The notes under the pieces: model-generated
The model's input: the letters and a program-made list of their open reading frames with translations, nothing else
The model's database searches: none
What the model was told of the DNA's origin: nothing
DNA from: Frondihabitans sp. PAMC 28766
GTDB lineage: Bacteria; Actinomycetota; Actinomycetes; Actinomycetales; Microbacteriaceae
Direction of reading: 5' to 3'
NCBI RefSeq assembly: GCF_001577365.1
Contig: NZ_CP014514.1
Location: 62,001 to 126,000 of the forward strand
Length of the DNA stretch: 64,000 nt
Shown here: positions 35,888 to 46,048 of the stretch, piece by piece
Layout of the letters: every line of letters begins with the position of its first letter
Position numbering within the stretch: the stretch's first letter is position 1
Program-made: the position numbers and the translations under genes

Positions 35888-37589
35888 ATGGCAGACGGCC
35901 GGTTCGTCACGACCCGCGTCGGCCGCAAGGGCAACCGGATCGTTTCCTGGGCGACATCGACGGATCACAAAGTGATCGGGAACATGTACCTGATCACCTC
36001 ATTTAGCTACTTTCTGATCGCTGGGGTGCTGGCACTCATCATTCGGGCGCAACTATTCGAACCGGGCCTCTCGGTGGTGGCGACGAAAGAGCAGTACAAC
36101 CAGCTGTTCACGATGCACGGCACCATCATGCTGCTGCTGTTCGCCACCCCCTCTTTTCCGGGTTCGCCAATGCCCTGATGCCACTGCAGATCGGAGCACC
36201 CGACGTCGCGTTCCCAAGGCTGAACGCGTTCGCCTTCTGGTTGTACTTCTTCGGCGCGATCGTCGTCGTGAGTGGGTTCTTCTCCCCGTACGGGGCGGCG
36301 TCCTTCGGGTGGTTCGCCTACGCGCCCCTCTCCGACACCACCTTCACACCCGGCGTGGGCGGGGACCTGTGGGTATTCGGCCTCGCACTGACCGGATTTT
36401 CCACCATCCTCGGCGCGGTCAATTTCATCACCACCATCATCACCATGCGCGCCCCCGGAATGACAATGTTCCGCATGTCCCAGTTCACCTGGACGACCCT
36501 GGTGACCTCGATCCTTGTCATCATGGCATTCCCGGTCCTGGCCGCTGCCCTGTTCGGTCTCGGGTTCGACCGGGTGTTCGATGCGAACGTGTTCAACCCC
36601 GCCAACGGCGGGGCGATCCTCTGGCAGCATCTCTTCTGGTTCTTCGGACACCCCGAGGTGTACATCATCGCGTTGCCCTTTTTCGGCATCATCTCGGAGA
36701 CGATCCCGATCTTCTCCCGCAAACCGATCTTCGGATACAAGACCCTCGTCTACGCCACGATCGCGATTGCAGCCCTCTCCGTGACCGTGTGGGCGCACCA
36801 CATGTACGTCACCGGCTCCGTCCTCCTCCCATTCTTCTCGCTGATGACGATGCTCATCGCAGTCCCTACCGGGGTCAAATATTCAACTGGGTGGGGACCA
36901 TGTGGGCTGGGTCCATCACCTTCGAGACGCCGATGCTCTGGGCCATCGGCTTTCTGATCACCTTCACGTTCGGCGGGCTCACCGGCGTGATCCTCGCCTC
37001 GCCACCACTGGATTTCCACGTGTCCGATTCGTACTTCGTCGTGGCGCACTTCCACTACGTCGTCTTCGGCACCGTCGTCTTCGCGATGTTCGCCGGGTTC
37101 TACCTGTGGTGGCCCAAGTGGACGGGCCGGATGCTCAACGAGCGCCTCGGGAAAATGCACTTCTGGCTACTGTTCATCGGCTTCCACACCACCTTCCTCA
37201 TTCAGCACTGGCTCGGCGTCCTCGGTATGCCCCGCCGATACGCCACCTACCAGCCCTCCGACGGATTCACCTGGATGAACCAGCTCTCCACCACCGGCGC
37301 CATGCTGCTCGGCATCTCCATGCTCCCCTTCTTCTACAACGTCTACATCACCGCCCGCAACGCACCAAAAGTGGAAGTGAACGACCCGTGGGGGTACGGC
37401 CGATCCCTCGAGTGGGCAACCTCATGCCCGCCGCCGCGGCACAACTTCACCACCATCCCCCGGATCCGCTCCGAAAGCCCCGCCTTTGACCTCAACCACC
37501 CCGAGGCCGGCCGCCCCAAAGGGGTGGGGCCTCTGAAGGACTCCTCCGACGCTGACGTCGATGACCTCTCCGACGGAAAGACAAAATAA
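35888..37589 (+). pseudogene. ctaD: Cytochrome c oxidase subunit I (aa3 type), two single-base frameshifts
   Basis: The catalytic subunit of a type A haem-copper oxidase, about 567 residues once two bases are restored. The low-spin haem ligand is in [13 protein letters not shown]; the CuB region reads [15 protein letters not shown] with the His-Tyr crosslink pair and [10 protein letters not shown]; the last haem ligands are in [11 protein letters not shown]. Frame breaks fall at a C5 run (36147-36151, [14 protein letters not shown] expected) and at TT (36882-36883, [12 protein letters not shown] expected). It catalyses oxygen reduction coupled to proton pumping. Subunits II, III and IV are absent from the neighbourhood, so it would have to assemble with chromosomal partners. 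Confidence 0.9.
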
Positions 37590-37922
37590 ATGACTACTCG
37601 AGCCACCACCCTGGAAGTCGTCCGCGCCCCGTTGGGGCTCACTGAACTGCTCCTCCCCAACCAGGTCGCAGAGCATCTCCTCGGACATCCCGCCGACGCT
37701 CGGGAGCGGATCTTCATCCGAATCCTCGGAGCACGCCACCTCCTCCAAGCCGTCATCCTCCTGATGGCGAAGGATCGGATAGCGCACCGGATCGGAGCCG
37801 TGGTTGACGTCATCCACGCCGGCACGATGGTCGCCGTCGCCGCCACGGACCCCCGCCGAAAGACCTCCGCGACCGTCAACGCGGCCATCGCTGTGGTCTT
37901 CGCCGGCGGCGAGACACGGTGA
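37590..37922 (+). CDS. Conserved-looking hypothetical protein between ctaD and GH15
   Basis: A 110-residue mostly helical protein with a weak hydrophobic middle (GARHLLQAVILLMAKDRIAH) and end (TVNAAIAVVFAGG). It starts right after ctaD and its stop overlaps the GTG of the glucosidase gene (GTGA), so it belongs to the same unit. No family is recognised. Confidence 0.6.
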   Translation: MTTRATTLEVVRAPLGLTELLLPNQVAEHLLGHPADARERIFIRILGARHLLQAVILLMAKDRIAHRIGAVVDVIHAGTMVAVAATDPRRKTSATVNAAIAVVFAGGETR

Positions 37923-39672
37923 CCCTCCTCCACGACTACCCTCTATTCGTCCTCCGCGAGTACGCGTTCAGCGGTGACGGAGAACGCGGCATGCTCATCG
38001 GCCCCCGCGGGACATCTCCTGGCTTTGCGCGCCCCGCTGGGACTCCCCGGCCGTGTTCTCCCACCTGATCGGCGGCGGCGGAATCTACGCGGTCACCCCG
38101 ACCGCTGACGCATTTGTGTGGGGAGGCCACTACGAGGACGGGTCCCTTATCTGGCGGAACCGGTGGACGACACCCACCCAACGAATCGAATGCCGTGACG
38201 CCCTCGCCTACCCAGGCGACGCTGACAAAGTCGTCCTTCTTCGCCGGATCATCGCTGGGGACCAGGATGTCCAGGTGCATGTTGTCCTGAATCCGCGGCA
38301 CGGGTTCGGGAAGCACGCTTTCACCCGCGCGGCTCTCAAAGACGGCACGTGGACCGGGCGGACCGGCCCCTTGCATGTGCGGTGGAGTGGCGCCCCACAG
38401 GCCACCCGCAGTGATAACGGTTCTCTGACCGCCACGGTCACCGTCAAAGCCGGCCATCGCCTTGACCTTGTCCTGGAACTCTCCGAACAGCCCCTCGAAG
38501 ACCCGATCGACGCCGACGAGGCATGGCGGACAACTGAAGCATCCTGGTCGATGATTGTTCCGGACGTGACCGGGACCTTGGCGGATGAGGACGTCCGGCA
38601 CTCGTTGGCGGTCCTTCACGGACTGACGACACGGGGCGGCGGCATGGTCGCCGGGGCGACCATGTCGTTACCGGAACGGTTCGGGGAGAACCGTAACTAC
38701 GACTACCGGTACGCGTGGATCCGGGACCAGTGCTACGCCGGTCAGGCTGCCGCGTCCGTTGGCGACTTCGCCCTCCTCGACGACGCCGTCACCTTCGTCA
38801 CCGGACGGCTTCTCGCGGATGGCAAAGATCTGAAGCCCGCCTACACCACGGACGGCGGGCCTGTCCCGGATGAGGAGAAGTTAGGCCTGCCGGGATACCC
38901 GGGCGGCACCGACAAAATCGGCAACTGGGTAAACCAGCAATTCCAACTCGACGCGTTAGGCGAAGCCCTCCTTCTGCTCGCCTGCACAGCAGGCCACGAC
39001 CGACTCCCGCCGGACGGGTGGAAAGCCGTCGAGCTAGCAATTGAGGTCATCCGGGCCAAACAGGGCCAGCCGGAGGCCGGGATCTGGGAACTCGACGACC
39101 AGGTGTGGACCCACTCCCGGTTGTCGTGCGTTGCCGGGCTCCGCGCCATCGCCGACCACGCAGGCACAGGTCGCGGTGCGGACTGGAGTGCCCTGGCTGA
39201 CACCATCCTCGCCGACACCGCCCAGTCGGGCCTGCACCCGTCGGGCCGGTGGCAGCGGACCCCCACCGATGACCGAGTCGACTCCGCGCTGCTCATCCCC
39301 GCCGTCCGCGGGGCCCTTCCTGCTGATGACCCGCGAACCATCGCGACCCTTGACGCAGTGTTAGACGAGCTCGGCGGGACCGGGTTCATGTACCGGTTCC
39401 GGCAAAGTCCCGGGCCTCTCGGAGACAGCGAAGGAGCCTTCCTGCTGAGCGGATTCATGACCGCTCTTGCCCTGCATCAACAGGGGCGGCCGGTTGAGGC
39501 CGCACGATGGTTCGAACGGAACCGGGCCGCCAGAGGGACCCCCGGGGTGTTCTCCGAAGAATACGACGTCGCCCAACGACAAATGCGCGGCAACCTCCCC
39601 CAAGCGTTCGTCGACGCCCTCTTCATCGAAACCGCCTCCACCCTCACCCGAACCCCTGAGGAAACGACATGA
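37919..39672 (+). pseudogene. GH15 glucoamylase/trehalase-like hydrolase, one-base frameshift
   Basis: About 584 residues after repair. The N-terminal beta domain starts in one frame (PLFVLREYAFSGDGERGML) and continues in another after the GGG at 38009-38011, where GGGG would read RGDISWLCAPRWDSPAVFSHL. The (alpha/alpha)6 catalytic part has NRNYDYRYAWIRDQCYAGQA, GNWVNQQFQLDALGEALLLL and EAGIWELDDQVWTHSRL with the general-acid Glu region, and ends with FSEEYD holding the second catalytic Glu. It releases glucose from starch-type glucans or trehalose; no signal peptide is present, so the substrate is probably intracellular. It overlaps both neighbours (GTGA, ATGA). A second GH15 gene starts the far end of the window. 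Confidence 0.85.
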
Positions 39673-41123
39673 TGCACCAGCCGGATGTAGTCGTCGTCGG
39701 GTCAGGACCCAATGGTCTCGCGGCCGCCGTGACCATGGCGCGCGCTGGCCTCGCCGTGCAAGTCTTCGAAGCGAAACCGACCGCGGGAGGTGGGGCGAGA
39801 ACGAGCGAACTCACCCTGCCCGGGTTTCTGCACGACAACTGTTCGGCGGTGCATCCGATGGCGGTCGCGTCGGCGTTTTTCCGCCAGTTCCGGCTCGCCG
39901 AACGGATCCCCCTGGTCACCCCGGACATTTCCTACGCCCACCCCCTCGATCACCGGCAAGCAGGCATCGCTTACCGCGATTTGGAACGCACCGTCGACGG
40001 GCTCGGCCAGGACGGTGTTACCTGGCGGCGCCTGTTTGGCCCCCTGGTCGAGCATGCCGACCAAGTTGCCCGGTTAGCCGGGTCCTCACTGCTTCGGGCA
40101 CCTCGCCATCCGGGCACGGCCCTGCAATTCGCATGTCGCACTTTTCAGCAGGGCACGAGGCTCTGGAGCACCGGGTTCAAAGAGGATGTCGCGCCGGCGA
40201 TGCTGACCGGGGTGATGGCGCATGCGATCCTGCCGCTCCCCGCCCTTGCCGCGGCCGCTGCCGGGCTTTCACTTGGTACCTACGCCCATGCCCGCGGCTG
40301 GCCGGTCCCTGTGGGTGGTAGCCAGGCCATCACCCACGCGCTCATTGACGACCTCGAACAGCACGGTGGAGAGGTCATCACCGACCACCAGGTGGATGAC
40401 ATCGGCTCCCTGGATGGCGCCCGCGCGGTCGTGTTCGACGTGTCACCACGAGAGCTGCTTCGCATTAGCGGGCGCCGGTTCCCCGACCTGTACCGGAGGC
40501 GCCTGGAACGGTTCCGGTACGGCAGCGGAACCGCGAAAGTCGACTTCGCCCTCAACGTACCCGTGCCTTGGGCCGTCGCAGAACTCACAAAGGCCGGGAC
40601 GGTTCACGTCGGCGGCAGCCGCACCGATATCGCCCGCGCTGAACGGGAGGTCGCGCACGGACAACACGCAGCCGCACCCTACGTCCTCGCCGCGCAACCC
40701 ACCCCGTTGGATCCCAGCCGCACCCCCGCGGGCGGCCATGTCCTCTGGACATACGCGCACGTCCCCACCGGCTCCAACGTTGACCAGACTGAGACCATCA
40801 TCCGCCAGATCGAACGCTTCGCCCCCGGCTTCCGGGACACCATCCTCGCCACCCATCAGCGGACCGCCGCAGGCACCGAGCAGTACGACGCCAACTACGT
40901 CGGCGGTGACATCGCCGCAGGACGTGCGGGCCTTCATCAGCTCCTCGCCCGCCCTATCCTCTCCACAGACCCGTGGCGGGTCCCGGTCGACGGAATGTAT
41001 CTGTGTTCCTCGTCGACCCCGCCCGGTCCCGGCGTGCATGGGTTGGCCGGCTGGTACGCCGCACGTTCCGCCCTCCGGCACACTTTTGGGATCGCAACGA
41101 TGCCGTCACTCGCACCAGACTGA
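39669..41123 (+). CDS. Phytoene-desaturase-like FAD oxidoreductase (CrtI-related)
   Basis: A 484-residue flavoprotein. The N-terminal dinucleotide motif is DVVVVGSGPNGLAAAVTMARAG with VFEAKPTAGGGARTSEL, and the C-terminal FAD motif is YLCSSSTPPGPGVHGLAGW. This is the CrtI/RetSat-related group (COG1233), which includes carotenoid desaturases, retinol saturases and uncharacterised actinobacterial enzymes. It starts within the glucosidase stop (ATGA). A link with rhodopsin chromophore or carotenoid supply is possible but cannot be shown from sequence; the sugar genes around it argue for caution. Confidence 0.85.
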   Translation: MMHQPDVVVVGSGPNGLAAAVTMARAGLAVQVFEAKPTAGGGARTSELTLPGFLHDNCSAVHPMAVASAFFRQFRLAERIPLVTPDISYAHPLDHRQAGIAYRDLERTVDGLGQDGVTWRRLFGPLVEHADQVARLAGSSLLRAPRHPGTALQFACRTFQQGTRLWSTGFKEDVAPAMLTGVMAHAILPLPALAAAAAGLSLGTYAHARGWPVPVGGSQAITHALIDDLEQHGGEVITDHQVDDIGSLDGARAVVFDVSPRELLRISGRRFPDLYRRRLERFRYGSGTAKVDFALNVPVPWAVAELTKAGTVHVGGSRTDIARAEREVAHGQHAAAPYVLAAQPTPLDPSRTPAGGHVLWTYAHVPTGSNVDQTETIIRQIERFAPGFRDTILATHQRTAAGTEQYDANYVGGDIAAGRAGLHQLLARPILSTDPWRVPVDGMYLCSSSTPPGPGVHGLAGWYAARSALRHTFGIATMPSLAPD

Positions 41124-41192
41124 CCCATACCGCGCACTTCCGGCGCACCCGACACCTGCCACCACATTGGCTCCACAATCTGGAAGGACCCC

Positions 41193-41663
41193 ATGTCCCG
41201 CACGACCCTCCTGACACGCTCGGTGAAACACCCGGTTCGCGGTGTTGACCGCCTGATCGGCAATGTCCGGCACGGCCGTTTTGAACGCACCCTGTCCGTC
41301 CTGACGGCGGTCGGAGCGGTGGTGACGACCGCGGAAATCTTCTTCGAACACGACAAAGCAAGCTTTGGGAACCGGTGGATGTACACCCCCATCATCGTCG
41401 GCCCGATCGGTGCCCTCTCTGGGGTCGCCGGGTTCGCCAGCTACCGCCTCGCCAAGACGGTCCTCCCCGTGGCCAGCACCATCGTCGTCGCCAACGGCCT
41501 GCAGGGCACAATCCTGCACGCCCGCGGCATCGGCCAGAAACCGGGCGGGTGGAAGAACTTCCGGTACAACATGGAAATGGGGCCGCCACTTCTTGCCCCC
41601 CTGCTGGTCACCCTGGTCGGTGGGATGGGCCTGCTTGCGGCTGTTCTACGGCGCGAGAAATGA
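41193..41663 (+). CDS. Membrane protein of gluconate-dehydrogenase-type operon
   Basis: A 156-residue protein with four hydrophobic segments (ERTLSVLTAVGAVVTTAEIFF; TPIIVGPIGALSGVAGFASY; TVLPVASTIVVANGLQGTIL; APLLVTLVGGMGLLAAVL). Its stop overlaps the ATG of the subunit 3 gene. It may anchor the dehydrogenase in the membrane in place of the usual cytochrome c subunit; this is inferred from position. Confidence 0.65.
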   Translation: MSRTTLLTRSVKHPVRGVDRLIGNVRHGRFERTLSVLTAVGAVVTTAEIFFEHDKASFGNRWMYTPIIVGPIGALSGVAGFASYRLAKTVLPVASTIVVANGLQGTILHARGIGQKPGGWKNFRYNMEMGPPLLAPLLVTLVGGMGLLAAVLRREK

Positions 41664-42331
41664 GCGACGCTACCCTGCCGTTGCCAGATGAGTCCGGCGG
41701 TGGCCGTTTCCCCGGGTTCGACGTCATGGATCAGTCCAAGCATTGGGATGACGCCACTCTCGCTGTCATCGGAAGTCGGCTGCATGACCTTCCCCACGTG
41801 CGCTTTTTCACCCCCGCCGAAGAAGCCACGGCGAAGGCCGTCCTTGATCAGTTGGTCGGGCAACAGGCGGCGCCTGGAGAACCCAACATTGACTTGGTCC
41901 GCATGGTCGACCGGCGGCTAGCGGAAGACGAGACCGATGGCTGGCACTACGACACAATGCCCCCCGACGAACAGGCGTGGCGCGACACCCTGAAAGCTCT
42001 CGACGAAGACGCCGTCGCCGAATCCGGCAGCATGTTCGCGGAGTCATCCTGGGACAATCAACACGCGCTGCTCTCCTCCGTCCAGGGGGGCGAGGGCGAT
42101 GAGTGGCACGGCATGCCACGAAAGGCCGTGTGGAGTCTCTGGACCAGATATGCGGCCACCGCGTTCTACTCCCACCCGGCGGCGTGGAACGAGATCGGTT
42201 TTTCCGGCCCCGCCTACCCCCGCGGGTACAAAAACATCGGCGTCGACAAGCTTGAAGGTTACGAGGTCCGAGACGCCCACCCACAAGACAATCCCGTCTC
42301 CGGCGGCCACACATCAGGGAGCAACTCATGA
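41660..42331 (+). CDS. Gluconate 2-dehydrogenase subunit 3 family protein
   Basis: A 223-residue protein with the subunit 3 pattern: RFFTPAEEATAKAVLDQLVG near residue 48, a central stretch and WTRYAATAFYSHPAAWNEIG near the end. In known systems this small subunit carries the Tat signal and escorts the flavin subunit across the membrane. No twin-arginine signal is visible here. It overlaps the preceding membrane gene and the following GMC gene by ATGA, so the three are co-translated. Confidence 0.85.
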   Translation: MSDATLPLPDESGGGRFPGFDVMDQSKHWDDATLAVIGSRLHDLPHVRFFTPAEEATAKAVLDQLVGQQAAPGEPNIDLVRMVDRRLAEDETDGWHYDTMPPDEQAWRDTLKALDEDAVAESGSMFAESSWDNQHALLSSVQGGEGDEWHGMPRKAVWSLWTRYAATAFYSHPAAWNEIGFSGPAYPRGYKNIGVDKLEGYEVRDAHPQDNPVSGGHTSGSNS

Positions 42332-43971
42332 GCTACCGCGACGTTCGAGAACGTAATGAGTCCGCGTGGCTGTTGAAGAAGAACGGCTCCGGGATGGAGC
42401 ACGGTCTCCGCCGCGACATGCGACGATTCGAGGACACCGACGAGGTCGACCTCGTCATCATCGGCTGCGGTGCCGGCGGCGCCACCTTGATGCAGCGCAT
42501 GGCCCGGCAGGGCTGGAATGTTGTGTGTCTGGATGCGGGCCCGTTCTGGGATCCGGAGAAGGACTGGGTCAGCGACGAGGCCGGATCGCACAAGCTGTAC
42601 TGGACCGAACCCCGCCAGATCGGCGGCGCAGACGCCGTCCCGCTCGGGTCCAACAACTCCGGCCGCGGCGTCGGCGGATCCATGGTCCACTACGCCGGGT
42701 ACACCCCCCGCTTTCACCCGAGCGACTTCCGCACGAAAACGAACGACGGTGTCGGAGCTGACTGGCCGATCACCTATCCGGACCTCCGCCCCTATTACGA
42801 AGACATCGAGAACGAACTGCCGGTCGCCGGGGAGAACTGGCCGTGGGGAGACCCGCACAGCTACCCCCACACTGCCCATCCCGTCTCGGGCAATGGGGAA
42901 CTCTTCCAGCGCGGGGCTCTCTCTGCCGGAATCACTGCGAAGGTGGGGCCTGTCGCAATCCCGAACGGCAGGTTCGGGAACAGGTCGCACTGCATCTACC
43001 GCGGCTTCTGCCTCCAGGGCTGCAAAGTGAACGCGAAAGCGTCACCGTTGATCACCCACGTTCCCGACGCCCTCGCCCACGGCGCCGAGATCCGTGCCGA
43101 CTCGATGGTCACCCGCATCGAAATCGACCAGAAAACGGGGCTCGCTACCGGGGTGCACTACGTCCGCGACGGCCGATCACGATTCCAAAAAGCACGGATG
43201 GTCGCGATCGCCGGCTACTCGATCGAGACCCCCCGGCTGTTGTTGAACTCCACCTCGGCTCGCTTCCCGGACGGGCTCTGCAACGACTTCGATCAAGTCG
43301 GCCGCTACCTCATGGTCCAAGGTGCCCCGCAAACCGCCGGCCGCTTTGACCAGGAAGTGCGCATGTTCAAAGCGCCGCCGCCCGAGGTCAGCACCGAAGA
43401 CTTCTACGAAACCGACCCCACCAAGCCCTACAAACGGGGCTTTTCTATCCAAACGGTTTCTCCGCTGCCGATCACCTGGGCAGAACACGTCATGGCGCAG
43501 GGCTACTGGGGGGCCGACCTCCGCAACTACATGTCCGACTATATCCACTGGTCATGCCTTGGCGCGCTCTGCGAGTTCCTTCCCCAGCCCGACAACCGGG
43601 TCACCCTCGCCGACCAGAAAGACCGCAACGGTCTCCCCGTCGCGCACTTCTCCTACACCCAATGCGACAACGACAAACAGCTCGTGAAAGCAGCCACCGG
43701 GGTGATGGAACGGATTCTAAAGGCGGCCGGCGCCGATGAAGTCATCACCATCACCCGCAACGCCCACCTCGTCGGCGGCGCCCGCATGTCTACGGACGAA
43801 ACGAACGGCGTGGTCGATTCGGATTGCTTCAGTTTCGCGGTTCCGAATCTGATGATCACCGATGGCAGCGTTCTCCCTACCCAGGGGAGCGCCAACCCGG
43901 CCCTGACCATCATGGCCGTCACCGCGCGAGCAGCTCACCGTCTCAGCGCAAGGGGCCGGTCCGGCCGGTGA
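42328..43971 (+). CDS. GMC-family oxidoreductase (gluconate/sugar dehydrogenase flavin subunit)
   Basis: A 547-residue FAD enzyme. The dinucleotide motif is DLVIIGCGAGGATLMQRMARQ at residues 41-61; RGVGGSMVHYAGYTPRFHPSDF is the flavin-contacting GMC segment; the C-terminal part with NAHLVGGARMSTDETNGVVD and NLMITDGSVLPTQGSANPAL carries the conserved His of the active site region. Three cysteines in SHCIYRGFCLQGCKVN resemble the 3Fe-4S-like motif of FAD glucose and fructose dehydrogenases. Substrates are likely aldonates or sugars, with electrons passed to the respiratory chain. Confidence 0.92.
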   Translation: MSYRDVRERNESAWLLKKNGSGMEHGLRRDMRRFEDTDEVDLVIIGCGAGGATLMQRMARQGWNVVCLDAGPFWDPEKDWVSDEAGSHKLYWTEPRQIGGADAVPLGSNNSGRGVGGSMVHYAGYTPRFHPSDFRTKTNDGVGADWPITYPDLRPYYEDIENELPVAGENWPWGDPHSYPHTAHPVSGNGELFQRGALSAGITAKVGPVAIPNGRFGNRSHCIYRGFCLQGCKVNAKASPLITHVPDALAHGAEIRADSMVTRIEIDQKTGLATGVHYVRDGRSRFQKARMVAIAGYSIETPRLLLNSTSARFPDGLCNDFDQVGRYLMVQGAPQTAGRFDQEVRMFKAPPPEVSTEDFYETDPTKPYKRGFSIQTVSPLPITWAEHVMAQGYWGADLRNYMSDYIHWSCLGALCEFLPQPDNRVTLADQKDRNGLPVAHFSYTQCDNDKQLVKAATGVMERILKAAGADEVITITRNAHLVGGARMSTDETNGVVDSDCFSFAVPNLMITDGSVLPTQGSANPALTIMAVTARAAHRLSARGRSGR

Positions 43972-44416
43972 CTAATCACCGCCGGCACCTGGTGAGGCGG
44001 TACCTGCGAGGGTTGAATGTGTCGGTCGCTGGCAAAACGCAAGCGTTCGGATACTCGATCACCATCACTGCCGCGTACGGGGCCGTATCCGCCAGAAGCC
44101 CTCACCCCACCGAAGCGGAAGTATTCGGGTTTGCCGTCATCGGGTCGCCGGGTTCTCAATCCTGAACGTGGTCGTGGCGTTGTTCCTCAGCAATGCACCA
44201 CCGAAGGCCGAGAAAACGAGGGTTCTGCTGCTGTCCACGGCAACAGACTTTCTGGCCGTAGGCGCAGGTGTCGGATCAGCGATCCTCCTCAGCCTTCTCC
44301 TGCACGGGGTGGCCCCGTGGTTGCTGGCACCATTTGTTGCCGGAGTCCTTTACGTCTTGGTTCAGGCGCTGGAAATCAGTGTCGCCCGCAGCCAGGACAG
44401 CGACGACGACGACTGA
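43968..44416 (+). pseudogene. Membrane protein at the end of the dehydrogenase operon, one-base frameshift
   Basis: The GTG start overlaps the GMC stop (GTGA). The first frame encodes a soluble start (KTQAFGYSITITAAYGAVSA) and runs into a stop; adding one T at 44145 continues it as FAVIGFAGFSILNVVVALFL, joining a membrane protein of 149 residues with three to four helices (LLLSTATDFLAVGAGVGSAI, GVAPWLLAPFVAGVLYVLVQ). The loss matches the other single-base deletions in this window. The function is unknown. Confidence 0.7.
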
Positions 44417-44479
44417 TCGCGACACGCGCAGGCCGGCAGCCCCGCCCCAGGAACTCGTCCTCGGCGCACACTGGCCACT

Positions 44480-45412
44480 ATGACTTCCTTTCCCTCAGGT
44501 GCCCAATTCGAGATCCGTCATGGTGAGCAAGTCGCCACGATCGTCGAAGTCGGCGGCGGCATCCGCTCCTTCACGGACGCAGGCCGAGAGGTGCTGCAGC
44601 CGTACCCGGTGGACGCGATGTGCGACGGTGCCCACGGGGCGCCGCTGATTCCTTGGCCGAACCGGCTCGCCGATGGCCGCTACACCTACCACGGCACCGA
44701 CTACCAAGTTGCCTTGACCGAGCCCACGAAGAAAGACGCCATCCACGGTTTTCTCCGCTGGCGTCCCTGGCAAATGCTGGAGCACGAGACTTCCCGGGTC
44801 GTCATGGGGACCCGGTTGTTTCCTCTTGAGGGGTACCCGTTCCTGCTCGATGTGCGCATCGAATACGCCCTCGGCCCAGACGGACTCACCGTCACGACAA
44901 CCGCCCACAACGCCGGCCATGACACGCTGCCCTACGGATGCGGTCAGCACCCCTACCTCTCCCCCGGCACCGATCAGACGGTCGATGACTGCATCCTGCA
45001 GCTCGACGCGGCGACGAGGATCACCACGGATCCCGAGCGGGAACTTCCCACCGGCACCGAACCGGTGGCAGGAACCCCGTTCGACTTCCGCTCACCAAGG
45101 AAACTCGGTAACCAGAAGATTGACTTCGCATTCACGGACCTCGCCCGTGACGACAATGGCCGCGCGTGGGTGCACCTCACGGGCCCTGACCACCGCACAG
45201 CGTCACTGTGGGTAGCCAGCAGTTACCCCTATGTGGAGCTGTACACGGCAGATACCCTCGAAAAACCCCGCCGTCGCCAGGGGTTGGGGACTGAACCCAT
45301 GACCTGCCCACCGAACGCTTTCGCCACCGGTCAAGACCTGATACATCTTTCACCCGGCGAGTCGACCAGCACCAGCTGGGGAGCTAAATTGATGTTAAGG
45401 ACCAACGGCTAA
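44480..45412 (+). CDS. Aldose 1-epimerase family protein, copy B
   Basis: A 310-residue paralogue of the enzyme at 20821, aligning without gaps to WGAKL. It keeps the catalytic His (CGQHPYLSPG), the conserved AIHGFLRWRPW and the Glu of GLGTEPMTCPPNAFATG. Lying directly after the sugar-acid dehydrogenase genes, it may supply the right anomer to the glucose-oxidising enzymes. Divergence between the copies (roughly a quarter of residues) rules out a very recent duplication. Confidence 0.92.
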   Translation: MTSFPSGAQFEIRHGEQVATIVEVGGGIRSFTDAGREVLQPYPVDAMCDGAHGAPLIPWPNRLADGRYTYHGTDYQVALTEPTKKDAIHGFLRWRPWQMLEHETSRVVMGTRLFPLEGYPFLLDVRIEYALGPDGLTVTTTAHNAGHDTLPYGCGQHPYLSPGTDQTVDDCILQLDAATRITTDPERELPTGTEPVAGTPFDFRSPRKLGNQKIDFAFTDLARDDNGRAWVHLTGPDHRTASLWVASSYPYVELYTADTLEKPRRRQGLGTEPMTCPPNAFATGQDLIHLSPGESTSTSWGAKLMLRTNG

Positions 45413-45657
45413 GGACGTGCCTGCTTCTGGATGCTGCAGGGCCGCTGTCGTCGTCACGAGGCCGGCTCGAGCTTCCTATTGAAGGTCCTCAGTAAGTAGT
45501 CGCGTCGCTCGATGGTGCACGTACCGGGGTGTTTAATCAGGAAGCTACTCACGGCGAAGCAGTCATGTCACATTCGGTCTCGGCACCCTGTTCCTGGAGG
45601 CTCTGCAAGTCCGACGATACGTCGGTGCCTGGCCTTATCGAGCACAGGCGCAGATGG

Positions 45658-46005
45658 TCAGACGCGGTAGTCATCGATGATGGCAGGGCGGTAAATGGGT
45701 GACGCGTTCGGAGCGGTGTTGGTTGCGCTGAGGCGTACTTCATCGTTCTCGATCGAGGCGATAAGACCGACGGGGAACAGGACCCTCGACTTGCCGTGCC
45801 CAAAAAATGTTCCAGAAGCGACTTCGAGGAACGTGATTTGTGAGTCTCTCGGGTCAAGGACAAGGCCCTCGACTCGGCCGATGACGTCGCCTGCCGCGTC
45901 TCGAACGCGCAAAAAGCGGATATCGATGTCCGAAGGGTCAATCATTTTGTCGATCTCGTTCAAGCGAACCAGCGCGCCGAACGCACCCGAGGCAGGCTTT
46001 CTCAC
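45658..46005 (-). CDS. PRC-barrel domain protein, copy B
   Basis: A 115-residue PRC-barrel protein: IRFLRVRDAAGDVIGRVEGL, ITFLEVASGTFFGHGKSRVL and LFPVGLIASIENDEVRL. The N-terminal LVRLNEIDKMIDPSDIDIR matches the N-terminus of copy A (LTRLKDTDETVDTTEEDIR), which supports the GTG start at 46005 over the internal ATG at 45945. It lacks the aromatic tail of copy A. It is followed on the same strand by the chloride-channel gene's 3' end, which lies upstream in transcription. Confidence 0.85.
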   Translation of the reverse strand: MRKPASGAFGALVRLNEIDKMIDPSDIDIRFLRVRDAAGDVIGRVEGLVLDPRDSQITFLEVASGTFFGHGKSRVLFPVGLIASIENDEVRLSATNTAPNASPIYRPAIIDDYRV

Positions 46006-46048
46006 GGTCTTACGCCGGTTATCGCCCCGGAGACAGCTCGTTGCCCAT

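Noticed and set aside
36007-36801. 264-residue minus-strand open frame opposite ctaD
   Set aside because: It is a shadow of the oxidase gene, whose haem-binding motifs are unmistakable on the plus strand.
39669-41123. Calling the flavoprotein a carotenoid desaturase for the rhodopsin
   Set aside because: The family is broad, no other crt genes are adjacent, and the gene is coupled to sugar genes, so only a general name is justified.
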